Shown here piece after piece: positions 7,672-17,620 of a stretch of DNA of 21,702 nucleotides. A program made the position numbers and the translations under genes. This DNA comes from Lactifluus volemus (taxonomy: Eukaryota > Basidiomycota > Agaricomycetes > Russulales > Russulaceae), in assembly GCA_022376515.1 (NCBI GenBank), contig WTXI01000494.1, positions 1 to 21,702 on the forward strand, in the 5' to 3' direction. Position 1 is the stretch's first letter; each line of letters opens with the position of its first letter. The notes under the pieces are model-generated. The model was not told the DNA's origin. It saw nothing but the letters and a program-made list of their open reading frames with translations, and searched no databases.

Positions 7672-9279
7672 CGACGCTGTGACAACGTTACACGTCACTG
7701 CGTCAAACCGGATAAAGAGGCGAGTCAACACCTTTATAACTAACCATCATCTCAAGGACGAGTGCTCTAAACCCATTCACCCCAGTGTGATTAAAAGCGT
7801 AGAAGGCAATTCAAGGGTATGACTGCTTCAAGACAAATATCAAGGCAGCGATAGAAGTTCTCCGGTAGAAAACCCCGACAGCGTGTAAGCCAGACCGTGC
7901 AGGTGTCTGCGATGTACTTCTCCTTGAAATTAGAATCAAGAGCTTCAAGAAGCATTGTTCCAGAACGTACCTGACACAAGCACATTGCCTTCTTCCAGAT
8001 GCTGGTCAACGTCAAGCCACTTTGCATGCTGAAACTTCTGTCAGCATGCTCACTTTTACTCTGAGAGACTGGCTCCGAAGAGTGCCGTGGCTCGGTGACT
8101 GCAACCTGGTGCACATGTTTGCCGCCCCAGAACTGCTTCAACGCTAGTGGCGTCACACATCCCAGCTTAAAAAGCACCTGCAATGCTGCTGCAACTGGAT
8201 CATTGGCCAGTTGCTACCCCTGTCGGAAGGTCAAGAAAGTGTCCCCCCCAAGCTGTGTCGTCATCCAGGATTGAAAATGTCCTCAACAGGGCCGCAGAAG
8301 ACGAAGAGTGAGCAATCCAAAAAAAAAAAAAGATGGTACGGAAAAAATAAGCGAATTGACGTAGTGGGAGGGAAGAGTGAAAATTGACGAAGCAGGGCAA
8401 CAGACGTGTGGATCATGAACGCGGCGAACTTGAAGTCGAATCTCGTGACAGCCGCTCCCTCAGATCTGCGTCTCTGCTCATCCATCCTCGTGTCCCTTTA
8501 GCCAAGAATCTTTCCTCCCTCTCGCTTCCAGCTATTTACCCGCTCGAATGGATTTCATCACTTTCGCAATCATCTTCCAACCCACTTCTGTCTCGATCAG
8601 CTCACCCAAGCCAAGTTATATCAAGGAAAACAATAAACAACGACAATTGATCTATCAGTTACCCCACGGACATTCTTAAAACGTCCGTTAATCCCCTCGG
8701 TGCGGAGATCTGGTGGAGTTAATGCAACACTTGGTAAGTGGTCACCCATCTCTAGCGACATTATATATAAGCTGGTCGTACATGCGTGCGTACTCACTTT
8801 TTCTGTGCCTTTGATTATTATCGCCCGGAATGCGCCCGCCAAGGAGGGGGCTAGGTTGACGCTCCTACCTGTCATCTACGCTTGTGCGAGGGATTAGATT
8901 CTCGCGACCATATGACCACTTGACAAGCAGAATAGAAGGCTTGGAAATAACCGAGGCATCGCAACTCGTTACGGCGGACAAAGATCGACCTCCTTCAGGT
9001 AGGTGAACCTGATGGCTCGCACAACAAGGACAGCAAACTCTCCTGCGTAACAGAGCTCGTTCTACAATCCGAATCCTCTAGTCGGTCCCTCCTATTGTGC
9101 CTCGAAAAAAAAAAATTGTGGCAGTAAATGGAGAAAAATCAGTCATTGCTTGCAGCTAGTAAGACAAACAACAGGTAGAGATGTCATGAGTCGTAAGTCA
9201 TTAAGGGTCATTACAAGTCGTATATTGGATCGTAAAGAAGAAAGAGTGGAGAAAATCGAGCGAAGAGCGAATAGAACTG
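7672..9279. other. Unresolved region between retrotransposon and DUF4203-like gene
   Basis: No gene model convinces me. On the minus strand 8183-7791 is open and protein-like (for example CVTPLALKQFWGGKHVHQ). It contains a possible 48-nt in-frame intron at about 7967-7920 (GTACGT...CTAATTTCAAG), but there is no ATG and no family I recognise, so it may be an exon or remnant. Plus-strand donor-like GTAAGT near 8734 and CAG|GTAGGT near 8998 hint at exons I cannot connect. A13 (8319-8331) and A11 (9105-9115) tracts are present. Confidence 0.4.
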
Positions 9280-11149
9280 TCATCGTGCGTTTGTGCCTTC
9301 GGCCGCCTTAGTAGCCACGTCCCGCCAAAAAGAACCCCATCGTTGCTCCGATGGGCCATCCGTGTGATCATCAGGATCCCGTGCAGTCGTTGGATCTGTT
9401 GGTCTATATGCCTGGGTTTGAGCAGCAGCGATGCGATCCACCGCTCGGATGAGGGACGGCGTCATTGGCACTGTACCAACTAAGTTCGCAGAGCTGGCAA
9501 TGTTTGGGTCGTGCGACGCAAGAACCGGTGGTCTCCAACCTTGTGAGTAACGGTGTTCACGTAAACGCGTTCGAGTGCTGGTCACGTCCTCCTCGTAATC
9601 AGAATACTCTGGTGTACCATCATTATTGCTTTGTAGAGCAGTGCGTTTCGCAGCCGCAGCAATCCCCAAATCTCCTTTTGCAAGGGAGACGTATTGTGAA
9701 CCCGCGCTCGACCCATTAGTAAGGGTCACACTAGAACGTGTCGAGGTGCGACGCGCAGGTGGCGGCGGCAGGACAGACAATGGGTCGTCCTCGTCCTCTG
9801 AACTAGAACTGTCGGGATTCATTGCGCCAAACTTTACTGCCTCGCGCTTGCGGTAACCGTGACCTTTAGTGCTCCTTAATCCACGCATGCGGGCCAGACG
9901 ATCCTGACTTTGCTGTCGTAAAGGACGAGATGATGCATCAGATGTAAAAGTCTTTGGCATCACCAGTCGGTCCACCGAAGAAGTACCTTGAAGGGTATAA
10001 TCGAAAGACAGTTGTGGAGAGACATGGTGCTTCATATCAACGGGGAACGGATAATCAGACGGGGCAGATGGTTTTGGCCGATGCATCCAGGGGAAAAGTC
10101 GATCCCAGAAACTGTATGAAAGTGGGCGGAAGATGCCCGCACGGTCACGGGTGTTGGGAAACGAAGAAGCGTATTCGGTAAGGTAAGTGTCCCATTCCTG
10201 CATCACTCGGTCAAGGGTTAGTCTAGATACAACGGCATGAGGCATACCTCGTCAGGATTCGCTCCGCAAAACCTCTTAAGGGCCCAATCTGTGGAACAAC
10301 CGATGATGAGGATGAGCCAATAACAGGCGCTAAGAGCCCGTTCTGTCCCGACACCCCACCCATTTCCGTTCGCGATCCATAGGCGCTCCCAAACATTTGA
10401 CCAGGATGGGACATGCGCGAACAGGGCAATTGACAAGGTCAAGCCGAATGCACCAGTTGCAGCGGCGGCCAGCCGAATGGAACCACGTTGAGTGCGCACA
10501 ACAGGAAGTACCGTCAAAATGCAGCAGACAGGAACCACAAGTGCAAGGAAGACACGTCGTGCCAAAAGATTGGGATGAATCGTGATGGACAGGGCAAGGG
10601 CCAGTGACGTTCTAGGACGAAAGATGTGAGATACGATGACCATGTGGAAACGAATTGAGTGGATCTTTACCCCCCAGTAATACCCATGAGCGTAAGAGCG
10701 GCGTATTTGAAGAGACCGGAGAATATGGCGAAAGGAACGGCGGTGAAGATCCAAACAGCCAAGAAGGACTTTGGTCCCAAGGGCGTGGATGACTTTTCAT
10801 AAGGTACGACAAGTGCGAGAAATGTTGATAAATGGACTGGGGAAATTTCAGCGACATTGAAGCATTGAGTACAGACGAACGTACGCCCAAATGAGTATCC
10901 GATGGCTATACCACCAAGGCCACTCTGAAGGTGGAGACGAACACGTTTTGGTTTCGTCGAGAGGTTGTAAGATCCGGGAAGATCGCTGCGTGGCTGGAAA
11001 GATCGAGTGCGATCGAGGGTGAGGAAGGCACCTGCAGAGGTGAGAAGACAAGACAAGACGATAAGAGGAAGTGCGTAAACGAGGCGGTAGGAAGTCGATT
11101 GTAAGAGATGTGTTAGCTGTACGAAAGAGGGACCTGTTGTATTAGCCAT
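9280..11149 (-). CDS. Multi-span membrane protein, DUF4203 (TM7S3/TM198-like)
   Basis: Three exons: 11149-10671, 10611-10248 and 10197-9280. They give 1761 nt and 586 residues. Intron 1 (10670-10612, 59 nt, GTAAAG...CCTAG) splits a Gly codon; intron 2 (10247-10198, 50 nt, GTATGC...CTAAC...GCAG) is in phase 0 and has a textbook branch point. The joined protein reads LMGITGG-TSLALALS and ANPDE-EWDTYLTEYAS without a break. The N-terminal half holds about seven hydrophobic segments, starting at residues 22-44 (YRLVYALPLIVLSCLL...) and including HPNLLARRVFLALVVP, TGAFGLTLSIALF and a last one before the WALKRFCG motif. This arrangement resembles the DUF4203 family of fungi; its biochemical function is not established. 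The C-terminal 280 residues are hydrophilic and probably disordered, with an acidic SSSSEDEDD stretch and PPPPARR, and are likely cytosolic. Its start codon lies 92 bp from that of the divergent CoA-transferase gene. Confidence 0.85.
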
Positions 11150-11241
11150 AATAATTTAATGGGTATAGAGTTGGGAGGACCGTCGTGGTGGTCTCGGGGA
11201 GACAGAGACGGAGGCTCAGACGAATAACCTCGGGCCGTTTA
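11150..11241. promoter_or_regulatory. Shared divergent promoter region
   Basis: Only 92 bp separate the start codons of the DUF4203-like gene (minus) and the CoA-transferase gene (plus), so both 5' leaders and core promoters must lie here or overlap the opposite coding region. It is AT-rich next to 11150-11165 (AATAATTTAATGGGTATA) and purine-rich after. I see no certain TATA box for either direction. Confidence 0.55.
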
Positions 11242-13003
11242 ATGGCACTACGACCCAAGCTTTACCGTCTGCCTTTCTCCACTCTCAGGTGCATTTCTTC
11301 TTCTTCATCTCCTTCAAGATATGGTGGAGGTATCGAACCCCCATTACAGGGAATTAGAATACTCGACTTGACCCGCATCCTTGCTGGCCCAACAGCAACA
11401 ATGCTCCTCGCAGACCTTGGGGCGGACGTCATCAAAGTTGAGGAAGTAAATCGCGGCGATGATACACGTTGAGCAAAATATCATTTAATTCACCTCTATA
11501 TATGCATACTTACTGAGACCGAACAGGGTCATGGAATCCTCCTGCTGCTCCATTGTCTAAAGACGTGCCAAAAGCATCTTCCCACCTGCCGCCCGAATCT
11601 GCATACTTTCTCGCCGTGAATCGAAACAAGCGCTCCATCACGGTAAACTTTAAGAAACCAAAAGGCTTGGAGATACTACATAAACTTGTCGCGAAGGCAG
11701 ACATTTTGGTGGAGAATTTTGTCCCCGGGAAACTGGATTCCATGGGCCTGGGTTATGCGGATTGCAGCGCTATCAATGACAGGTTGATTTATGCGTCTAT
11801 CACTGGCACGTTCTCTCTTAGCGGGCTCCTACCTTCTTTAACGTTCAATGTTTCAGGCTATGGGCAAACAGGGCCCTACAGAACTGCACCAGGCTACGAC
11901 GTCGTAATCGAGGGTGAAGCCGGGCTTATGTACATGTGAGTATGGGGAGTGAGATGTCTCGACGTGAATGCATAGGCAGATGCTGACTCTACCTCAGAAC
12001 CGGCGAAGCTGACCGCCCCCCATCCAAAGTCGGCGTTGCCGTGACTGACATTTCAACTGGTCTGTATGCTCACGGTGCCATCATGGCTGCTCTTATCTCC
12101 CGCCAGAAGACGGGTAAAGGTGTTTGGATCGACTGTAACCTATTCCAGTCACAGGTGCGTCTCCTTAGACGCGGAGTCTTCGTAGCCATCCGACCCTGTT
12201 GGATCACCAGATCGCTGGCCTTGCGAACATTGCGTCCAACTATCTCATTGCAGGAAAAGAAGCGCAGAGACACGGCACAGCACATCCTTCGGTCGTCCCT
12301 TACCAAGTATTCGCCTGCAAAGACGGATATCTGATGATTGGCGCTGGTAGTGATAAACAGGTGCAGCCGTTTCACCATTTCACGTATTTCGATATGGTTT
12401 AAATACTTTCTCAAGTTCAAACTCCTCGCAGAAAGGGTCCTTCGTCAGCCTGAGTTGGCTTGCGATCCCAGGTTTGATACAAATAGCGCAAGAGTTGCCA
12501 ATCGTGAGCTATTGGTGAAGATTATCACGGAGACGCTTATGCAAGAACCCCTGGATCACTGGCTTAGCTTATTCGACGGACTTGGGTAAGCGTCGATTCA
12601 GGCGGTTACGGACACGAAAATAAGTAGTTTCAGCGTGCCATTTGGCCCTATCAATAACATTCAGCAGACGTTCGACCACCCTCAAGCAATTGCACGTGGT
12701 GTAGTTGTAGAAGTCGAAGTAAGGATTCCTTAGGTTGTCTCGCTTTCAATACAGCTTCTCAAATCGCGCATAGCACCCGCGCGCAGGAAAGATCAAGTTG
12801 CTGGCACCCGCTGTCACATACAACGGAATGAAGATGCCAGTGACCCGACCTCCGCCATGGCTTTCCGAGCATACTGACGAGGTGCGGCCACATCATGACC
12901 TACTCACTAATGGATGATTTCTAATAAACATGAACAGGTATTGTGTGAGCTGGGGTATGATACGCAGCATATCTCACAGCTTCGGGAAGAAGGAATTGTG
13001 TAG
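11242..13003 (+). CDS. SUGCT: Family III CoA-transferase, SUGCT-like, probably mitochondrial
   Basis: Nine exons: 11242-11467, 11527-11805, 11857-11935, 11998-12154, 12211-12360, 12416-12585, 12634-12718, 12774-12881 and 12938-13003. They give 1320 nt and 439 residues, close to human SUGCT. Introns are 48-62 nt; seven are GT-AG and the second (11806-11856) starts with GC. Residues 1-26 are basic and Ser-rich without acids, like a mitochondrial targeting peptide. The CaiB/BaiF fold follows, with [14 protein letters not shown] (37-50), GADVIKVE, and [15 protein letters not shown] whose D183 aligns with the catalytic Asp of formyl-CoA transferase. Then come [48 protein letters not shown] and [19 protein letters not shown] enzymes move CoA from succinyl-CoA to glutarate or hydroxymethylglutarate in organic-acid and lysine breakdown; exact substrates here are inferred. 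No frameshift is seen. Confidence 0.93.
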
Positions 13004-13077
13004 AGATACGGATAGCGCAACCCGTGGAATACATCTTTTGTCATTCGTATATCCCAGGCAGCGTCTAGAAAACGTGT

Positions 13078-14203
13078 CTAGTCCCTGCAAAACTCCTTCT
13101 CGGCCTCTTCAACCCACCCACTGACCTTCTCCCAGACCTTGTTCGCCATCTCACTCCACTCTGCCCTCATACTCTCCACACACTCATCACACACACCCTT
13201 CTCATTCCAGGGCCAGGCCGTGATGCGAGCGAGGGTCTCGAGAGGCCGCCCCACCCCGCCGTCGGCGAGCGCAGGGGTAATCACATCGCTCATCCAGCGA
13301 TCCGCAACGATGTCCGTGCACGCCATGTGCGATGCAGCACCGACGGTGAATAGTACGGGCGTAAAGTCCGCGATAAGCGAAGCGAGCAAACGATGGCAGA
13401 TACGAAGTGTGCGCGGGGAAAGTGCGAGGTGCGGTGCGGCTGAGCCCGGTGTATCGTCACTTCCTGGGCCGGAAGGATCATATTCGCCCTTTGGATCAAA
13501 GTTGGTTGAAGTGGCGACGCTATAAAGCAGCGCCTTCTTGGTCTGCGGAACGGATCATTAATGAAAGCCCATTTCGCCACCGCCGCCGCCGCCGCCGATC
13601 GGCAATACCTCTAAATGAATGTCGTATTGCATAGCAAGCTCTAGTGCTTCTTCCAGATATTCGGTAGGATGTCGATGGGTGAATGGCGCAGGTCCACCGG
13701 GAAAGAGAGCCGCAAGATCACGGTTCGCCAACTCGAATAGAGAGGTCAAACCGAGTTGCTGGGGAGATGACACCCGCAAAATGCAGGACAGCTGGTGGAA
13801 TGAGCTCTCATGTCTCAAAGGACTGCGTGAATGAATGTGGTGTGTTAGGTTCACCCCACGAAACGGTCTCACCAAGGCCAGAAAGGCACGAACGCGCTTA
13901 CGAGTCGTGGTACAAGTGCGCCAACAACGTCTCGAAATCTTCGGTCGCGATGTGCTGATCGCCTGGGATAGCAATGACCTGTATTTTTGCGTGATTGAGA
14001 GCCCTCGACAATGCGAGAGCGGCAGGGTCTGTAGCGTCGAGTAGCCAAGATGCGAACTTGGTTGAGTGTCGATCAAGAATCGACTTGTGGACCTTGTATA
14101 CTGATGGTACCAAGCTAACGAGAACAGAGCCATCGTCAAACCAAAACCGGTGGCTTCTTTGTGGCTGTTGGGATTCGATGCCATTCGCAAGATTGGGGGA
14201 CAT
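13078..14203 (-). CDS. BTB/POZ domain protein
   Basis: Three exons: 14203-13902, 13822-13609 and 13542-13078. They give 981 nt and 326 residues. Intron 1 (79 nt) runs GTAAGC...CTAAC...CGCAG; intron 2 (66 nt) runs GTATTG...CCGCAG and contains a GGC repeat. The N-terminal domain, about residues 20-105, reads FWFDDGSVLV, YKVHKSILDRHSTKF, IATEDFETLLAHLYHDS. This is the pattern of the BTB proteins expanded in mushroom-forming fungi, which mediate dimerisation and sometimes bring substrates to cullin-3 ligases. The middle reads ILRVSSPQQL, FELANRDLAALFP and YLEEALELAMQYDI, typical of the helical region after BTB in this family. The C-terminal part contains FTVGAASHMACTDIV and a Glu/Lys-rich helical end. 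No other domain is seen, so the partner is unknown. It ends 74 bp from the CoA-transferase stop (tail to tail). Confidence 0.88.
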
Positions 14204-14308
14204 CCTACTCCAGTACTTTCACAAAGACATTAGACTCGGAAGACCTAAATGATACATCCCAGCTCTCACGGGCTAGTTGATATACTTTAGATTTCTATGA
14301 TATATGTA

Positions 14309-14400
14309 TGCCCCATGGCTGAGTTGGTTACAGCGTCCGACTGTTATCCATGAAGAAGACTGACATCGGAAGGTCGTGAGTTCGAGCCTCACTGGGGCAG
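14309..14400 (+). tRNA. tRNA-Asn (GTT) with 18-nt intron
   Basis: A complete cloverleaf: acceptor TGCCCCA/TGGGGCA with seven pairs, discriminator G at 14400, D stem GCTG/CAGC, anticodon stem TCCGA/TCGGA, variable AGGTC, and T arm GTGAG-TTCGAGC-CTCAC. The anticodon is GTT at 14343-14345. An intron at 14347-14364 sits one base 3' of the anticodon, the canonical site for tRNA splicing endonuclease. The mature length is 74 nt before CCA. The anticodon arm and T arm closely follow yeast tRNA-Asn. An A box lies at 14316-14327 and a B box (GTTCGAGCC) around 14380-14388. It is head to head with the BTB gene, 105 bp away. Confidence 0.96.
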
Positions 14401-14404
14401 TTCC

Positions 14405-14409
14405 TTTTT
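14405..14409 (+). terminator. RNA polymerase III terminator
   Basis: T5 run four bases past the tRNA 3' end, the standard Pol III stop. Confidence 0.8.
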
Positions 14410-15181
14410 CTGATCCGTCAAGTTTCCGTCCCTCGCGGGTGATTTACATCCTTCCGGTAACTCAAATTTGTGTTTGATTTTCTCTTTTTTCTTTTTTTTT
14501 TTTTTCCTCCGAGCTCCCCGCGCTCCACGGCTTCTCAGGTGTCCTTTCTAAGGTTCCTGAGCACAAAGTACGAACTTGACAGATCCGGTCAGCGATATCT
14601 TTGCTTATCGGGATACTGAGATGGTTGATTCTCCGATTCCGCCCCTTAACCTCTAAAAGCTCATCTAGACGGTCTCGTTAGAAAACCGAACGATTCCTTT
14701 TCTCAATACTAGCCGCTTTCTGGCTTCCGAGTTGTTCCCGTACGACATTCTCTTCTCATGGTCCCTCCATCAAGTGCCAACAGCATGTGGCCCCTGTGGG
14801 GAAATCGTAGCTCCTTTGCCCGACATGTGACCCCCGGCCTGTGGCCGATAGGTGCTGGATGCTGTTGCCTTATTTATCCGTATAGGCACGTTTTACCCAG
14901 GAGAGAGCTCTAAAATGGGCATTGGTGTGCCACTCGCTGGACCTTGGCACAAAGTTCCGGTGCTATTATATCGCGAACACCACAAATGTGTTTCCACCAT
15001 GGAGTTCTAAATCCATTTTCGTCGTCATCCCCCATCGAATGCGGGCGGATTCAGGGGGGGGGGGAGTGGTGCCTCCTGAGTCACGATTTTGGGTTTGCTT
15101 TTTTGGTTACTGTAGGTCTTTCACGGATTGGGGGATGCGGATGGTAAGGGGGTGGTGTGCATGAATGAGGCTGTGCCATGT

Positions 15182-15425
15182 GCTTACTCAGGCTGTGCGC
15201 ACATCCTTCGGGTGACTCGGTCGTCCGACCTTGTTGACCCCGTTCTGACGATCGTTCATGAATGTGCATGGGCGTTGACCGAGCGGCCTCCCTATCTGTG
15301 CGACGCGCTTACTCGGTGATGCAGTACGACGCATCTTCTACGTACAGTAGTACCCCTCGGGTGACTCGGTCGTCCAAGCTCGTGTTCCGATTCTGTTCTG
15401 ATCGTTTGGTTCATGAATATATGCA
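15182..15425 (+). repeat. Imperfect direct repeat, about 149-bp spacing
   Basis: CGGGTGACTCGGTCGTCC occurs at 15209-15226 and again at 15358-15375. Both copies are preceded by a G(T/C)GCTTACTC motif (about 15180 and 15305) and followed by a TTCTGA(C/T)GATCG- or TGATCGTT-like segment and TTCATGAAT. The copies differ by small insertions and substitutions, so it is an old tandem duplication of unknown role. Confidence 0.65.
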
Positions 15426-15565
15426 TAAACGGTTCTTGGTATTTCAGACCAATGGCTGTCCACCCCCCCCCCCTTCTCATCGCTACACATCTCGCCTTGA
15501 TGCTCCACTCTGAACGTTCCGTTACGCCTGCATTTTTCCGCGTGTTTTCGCCGATCTTGTTGGCA

Positions 15566-15601
15566 GAAATAACCCTTTACCCTCCCCCAAAGGGTTATTT
15601 C
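15566..15601. repeat. Perfect 13-bp stem hairpin
   Basis: GAAATAACCCTTT (15566-15578) and AAAGGGTTATTTC (15589-15601) are exact inverted copies around a 10-base C-rich loop. A transcript could fold strongly, but no gene ends here, so any terminator or RNA role is unproven. Confidence 0.7.
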
Positions 15602-17620
15602 GCTGGGGCCCCGCACGCCTTTGGCACTCGCTGAATGAATATCCCCGGTAGGGTAGAAATGGCTGGCTGGGAAGCGAGCGAACACCTAGCCCAGATGATT
15701 CTGTAATTAGTCCTCTTATGAACCTGTACGTTCTTGAGGCGGTACCCACCCACCCACCCCCCTTCCGAAGTAAGGTTGTTCGGATGTTCAATAGTTCTGC
15801 GCAAGTCGCCTGCGCGCGAAAAGGTCCTCGAAAGAAGAGGGGCTTCGTTCTCTCTGCACCGAGTTTTCCGCACTATGCCCCCGAGTGAAGCCGAAGGAGT
15901 GGTCCCTTCGCCCCCGCAACCAATGACATCGCTTACGCGTTGATCCTCAACCATGATTTCCATGGTTGCTTCAACGGCTAAACGGGAGACGATTTCGCTA
16001 TCCCATGAATGGTGCTTTACTGATCTAGAGACACTTTTCGCGTTTTCTTCGCGCCGAGCTCCAAGCGTTCCCAAAAAAAAACGACAAATATTGCTGACGA
16101 ATTCTTCCAGTGACCCAAATTTGGCGTGGCCCCCCGCGCCACATTGTTGAGCATCGTTCGTTGCGCAGTTCCACTGATGAATAATGAACATCACATGCTC
16201 TTGTTCTCATGTGTTGTTCTCATCGTTTTGGTGGTGGAGAGGGCGGGACAAGCGGATTAGAAAGAATTTGTACTGTACCCGCTCTGATGCTGATGTACGT
16301 AGTCAGGGGTTTTGTATGTCAAGGGGGATTATGGTGAGGCCGCGACGCCTCGCCACCCTTACGCGCAGCTTTCGCAGTAAAACGGTTGTATTGTGTATTG
16401 CGCAGGGGCTTCAGCACAGCAGGGAACTGACAGTTTCTTTCCTTTCGTGCTCCTACCCAAAAGTGGACAGAGATGCGGTCCCTTTGTTCGATCCGGTATT
16501 ATCGGTCATGCTTTCAAAAAAAAAAAAAAACACAAAGTTTTGCACCCCTGCACGCCTCGCCTCCCCGTCCCCGTTATCAAGCACTGCCTTTGGGATCAAA
16601 AAAAAAAAAAAAGAGAGAGAGATCTAGGGTTTGGGTCGGGGTCGCGCGCGCGCCCTAATACCCACCCCCGGGCTATTTTCATCGTAGGGGAATCAAATCT
16701 TCCATTTTCGCTTCAAACTCGAGGCGAGCAGCGAGGCTGAGAAATGTTCAAAATTTAAGACCCACGAAAGGACTAGTACCGCAAGGGCCACGTATGCCGC
16801 TTCCCCGCGCGTCGCTCGTGCCCTCGGGCCAGGCAAATGCCGGTGCGGCATGCCTGCGGAAGCACGGAACGCCACCGCCCTCCACCAAAGGCAGTACGAT
16901 ATGGGTCATGAGGTCCCCCTTTAACTCCTCAACTTGGGTTACGCTGAACAAATGGGTAGAAATTTCCGTTACGCCGGAGCAGGTGAATATAGAAAGACAT
17001 GTGAAAGGTAATAGGCGGTGCGCACAGAGCTCGACGTCATCATCTCCACAAAAATGACAACTCTCTATACAAATCTCGGAGCCCCGATTGCAAGCACGCA
17101 TCTATCGCACGTCCTCAAAGGTTAAACGATTTCTTTAATTCATTCTTCCGGCAAAGCAAGGGCCACATATGCCCAGAAAACATAACCGTGTAAGTAAAGC
17201 AATTGCTGAAACAAGGGTAACTAGTGATGACCGTGATGTCATGAGAATGTGACTTGGGGGGAGGGGGGGTAGAGACGAGGCGATGCTCAGTGAATAATGA
17301 CAGCTCGAGTCATTTTGAAGATGATGGGGATGAATGAGCCAAAGATAATCATATGTTGGAGCTGACGAGACGCGAGCCGAAACTGTATGTATCGTAAATG
17401 GGTATCAGCGGCAGAACGTGGGGAAGGACTGGTCGAGCTGAATGACTCGTTTGCAGAAGCAGATAAGGCGGTAGACGCCATCCGGGATTTGTGTTGCGAC
17501 AAATCCCTGTGCCCAGCTAGGATATACGACAGTCGATAGCCCGTGGTGGGAACCATAATTGACGATGTCATGGTAGACAATGTCGGCTTAAAGTGAGGGG
17601 AAGGGGGAGCGCGTTCGAGG

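Larger units (their letters stand above)
14410..17620. other. Gene-poor, homopolymer-rich region
   Basis: No supported gene. It holds T14 (14492-14505), G11 (15054-15064), C11 (15463-15473), A9 (16073-16081) and two A15 tracts (16516-16530, 16598-16612). It also has an alternating GC stretch near 16643-16653, an imperfect direct repeat at about 15182-15425, and a perfect hairpin at 15566-15601. Open frames up to 199 codons exist (minus 16194-15595) but show no recognisable family. The right end, 17287-17620, is the probable 3' flank of the minus-strand gene at 17621-18355, or an extension of it if an alternative acceptor is used. Confidence 0.5.

Noticed and set aside
15595..16194. 199-codon minus-strand frame
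   Set aside because: No recognised domain, no introns or promoter signs, and it crosses the hairpin and repeat-rich DNA. The composition fits a chance frame, so I keep only the region note.
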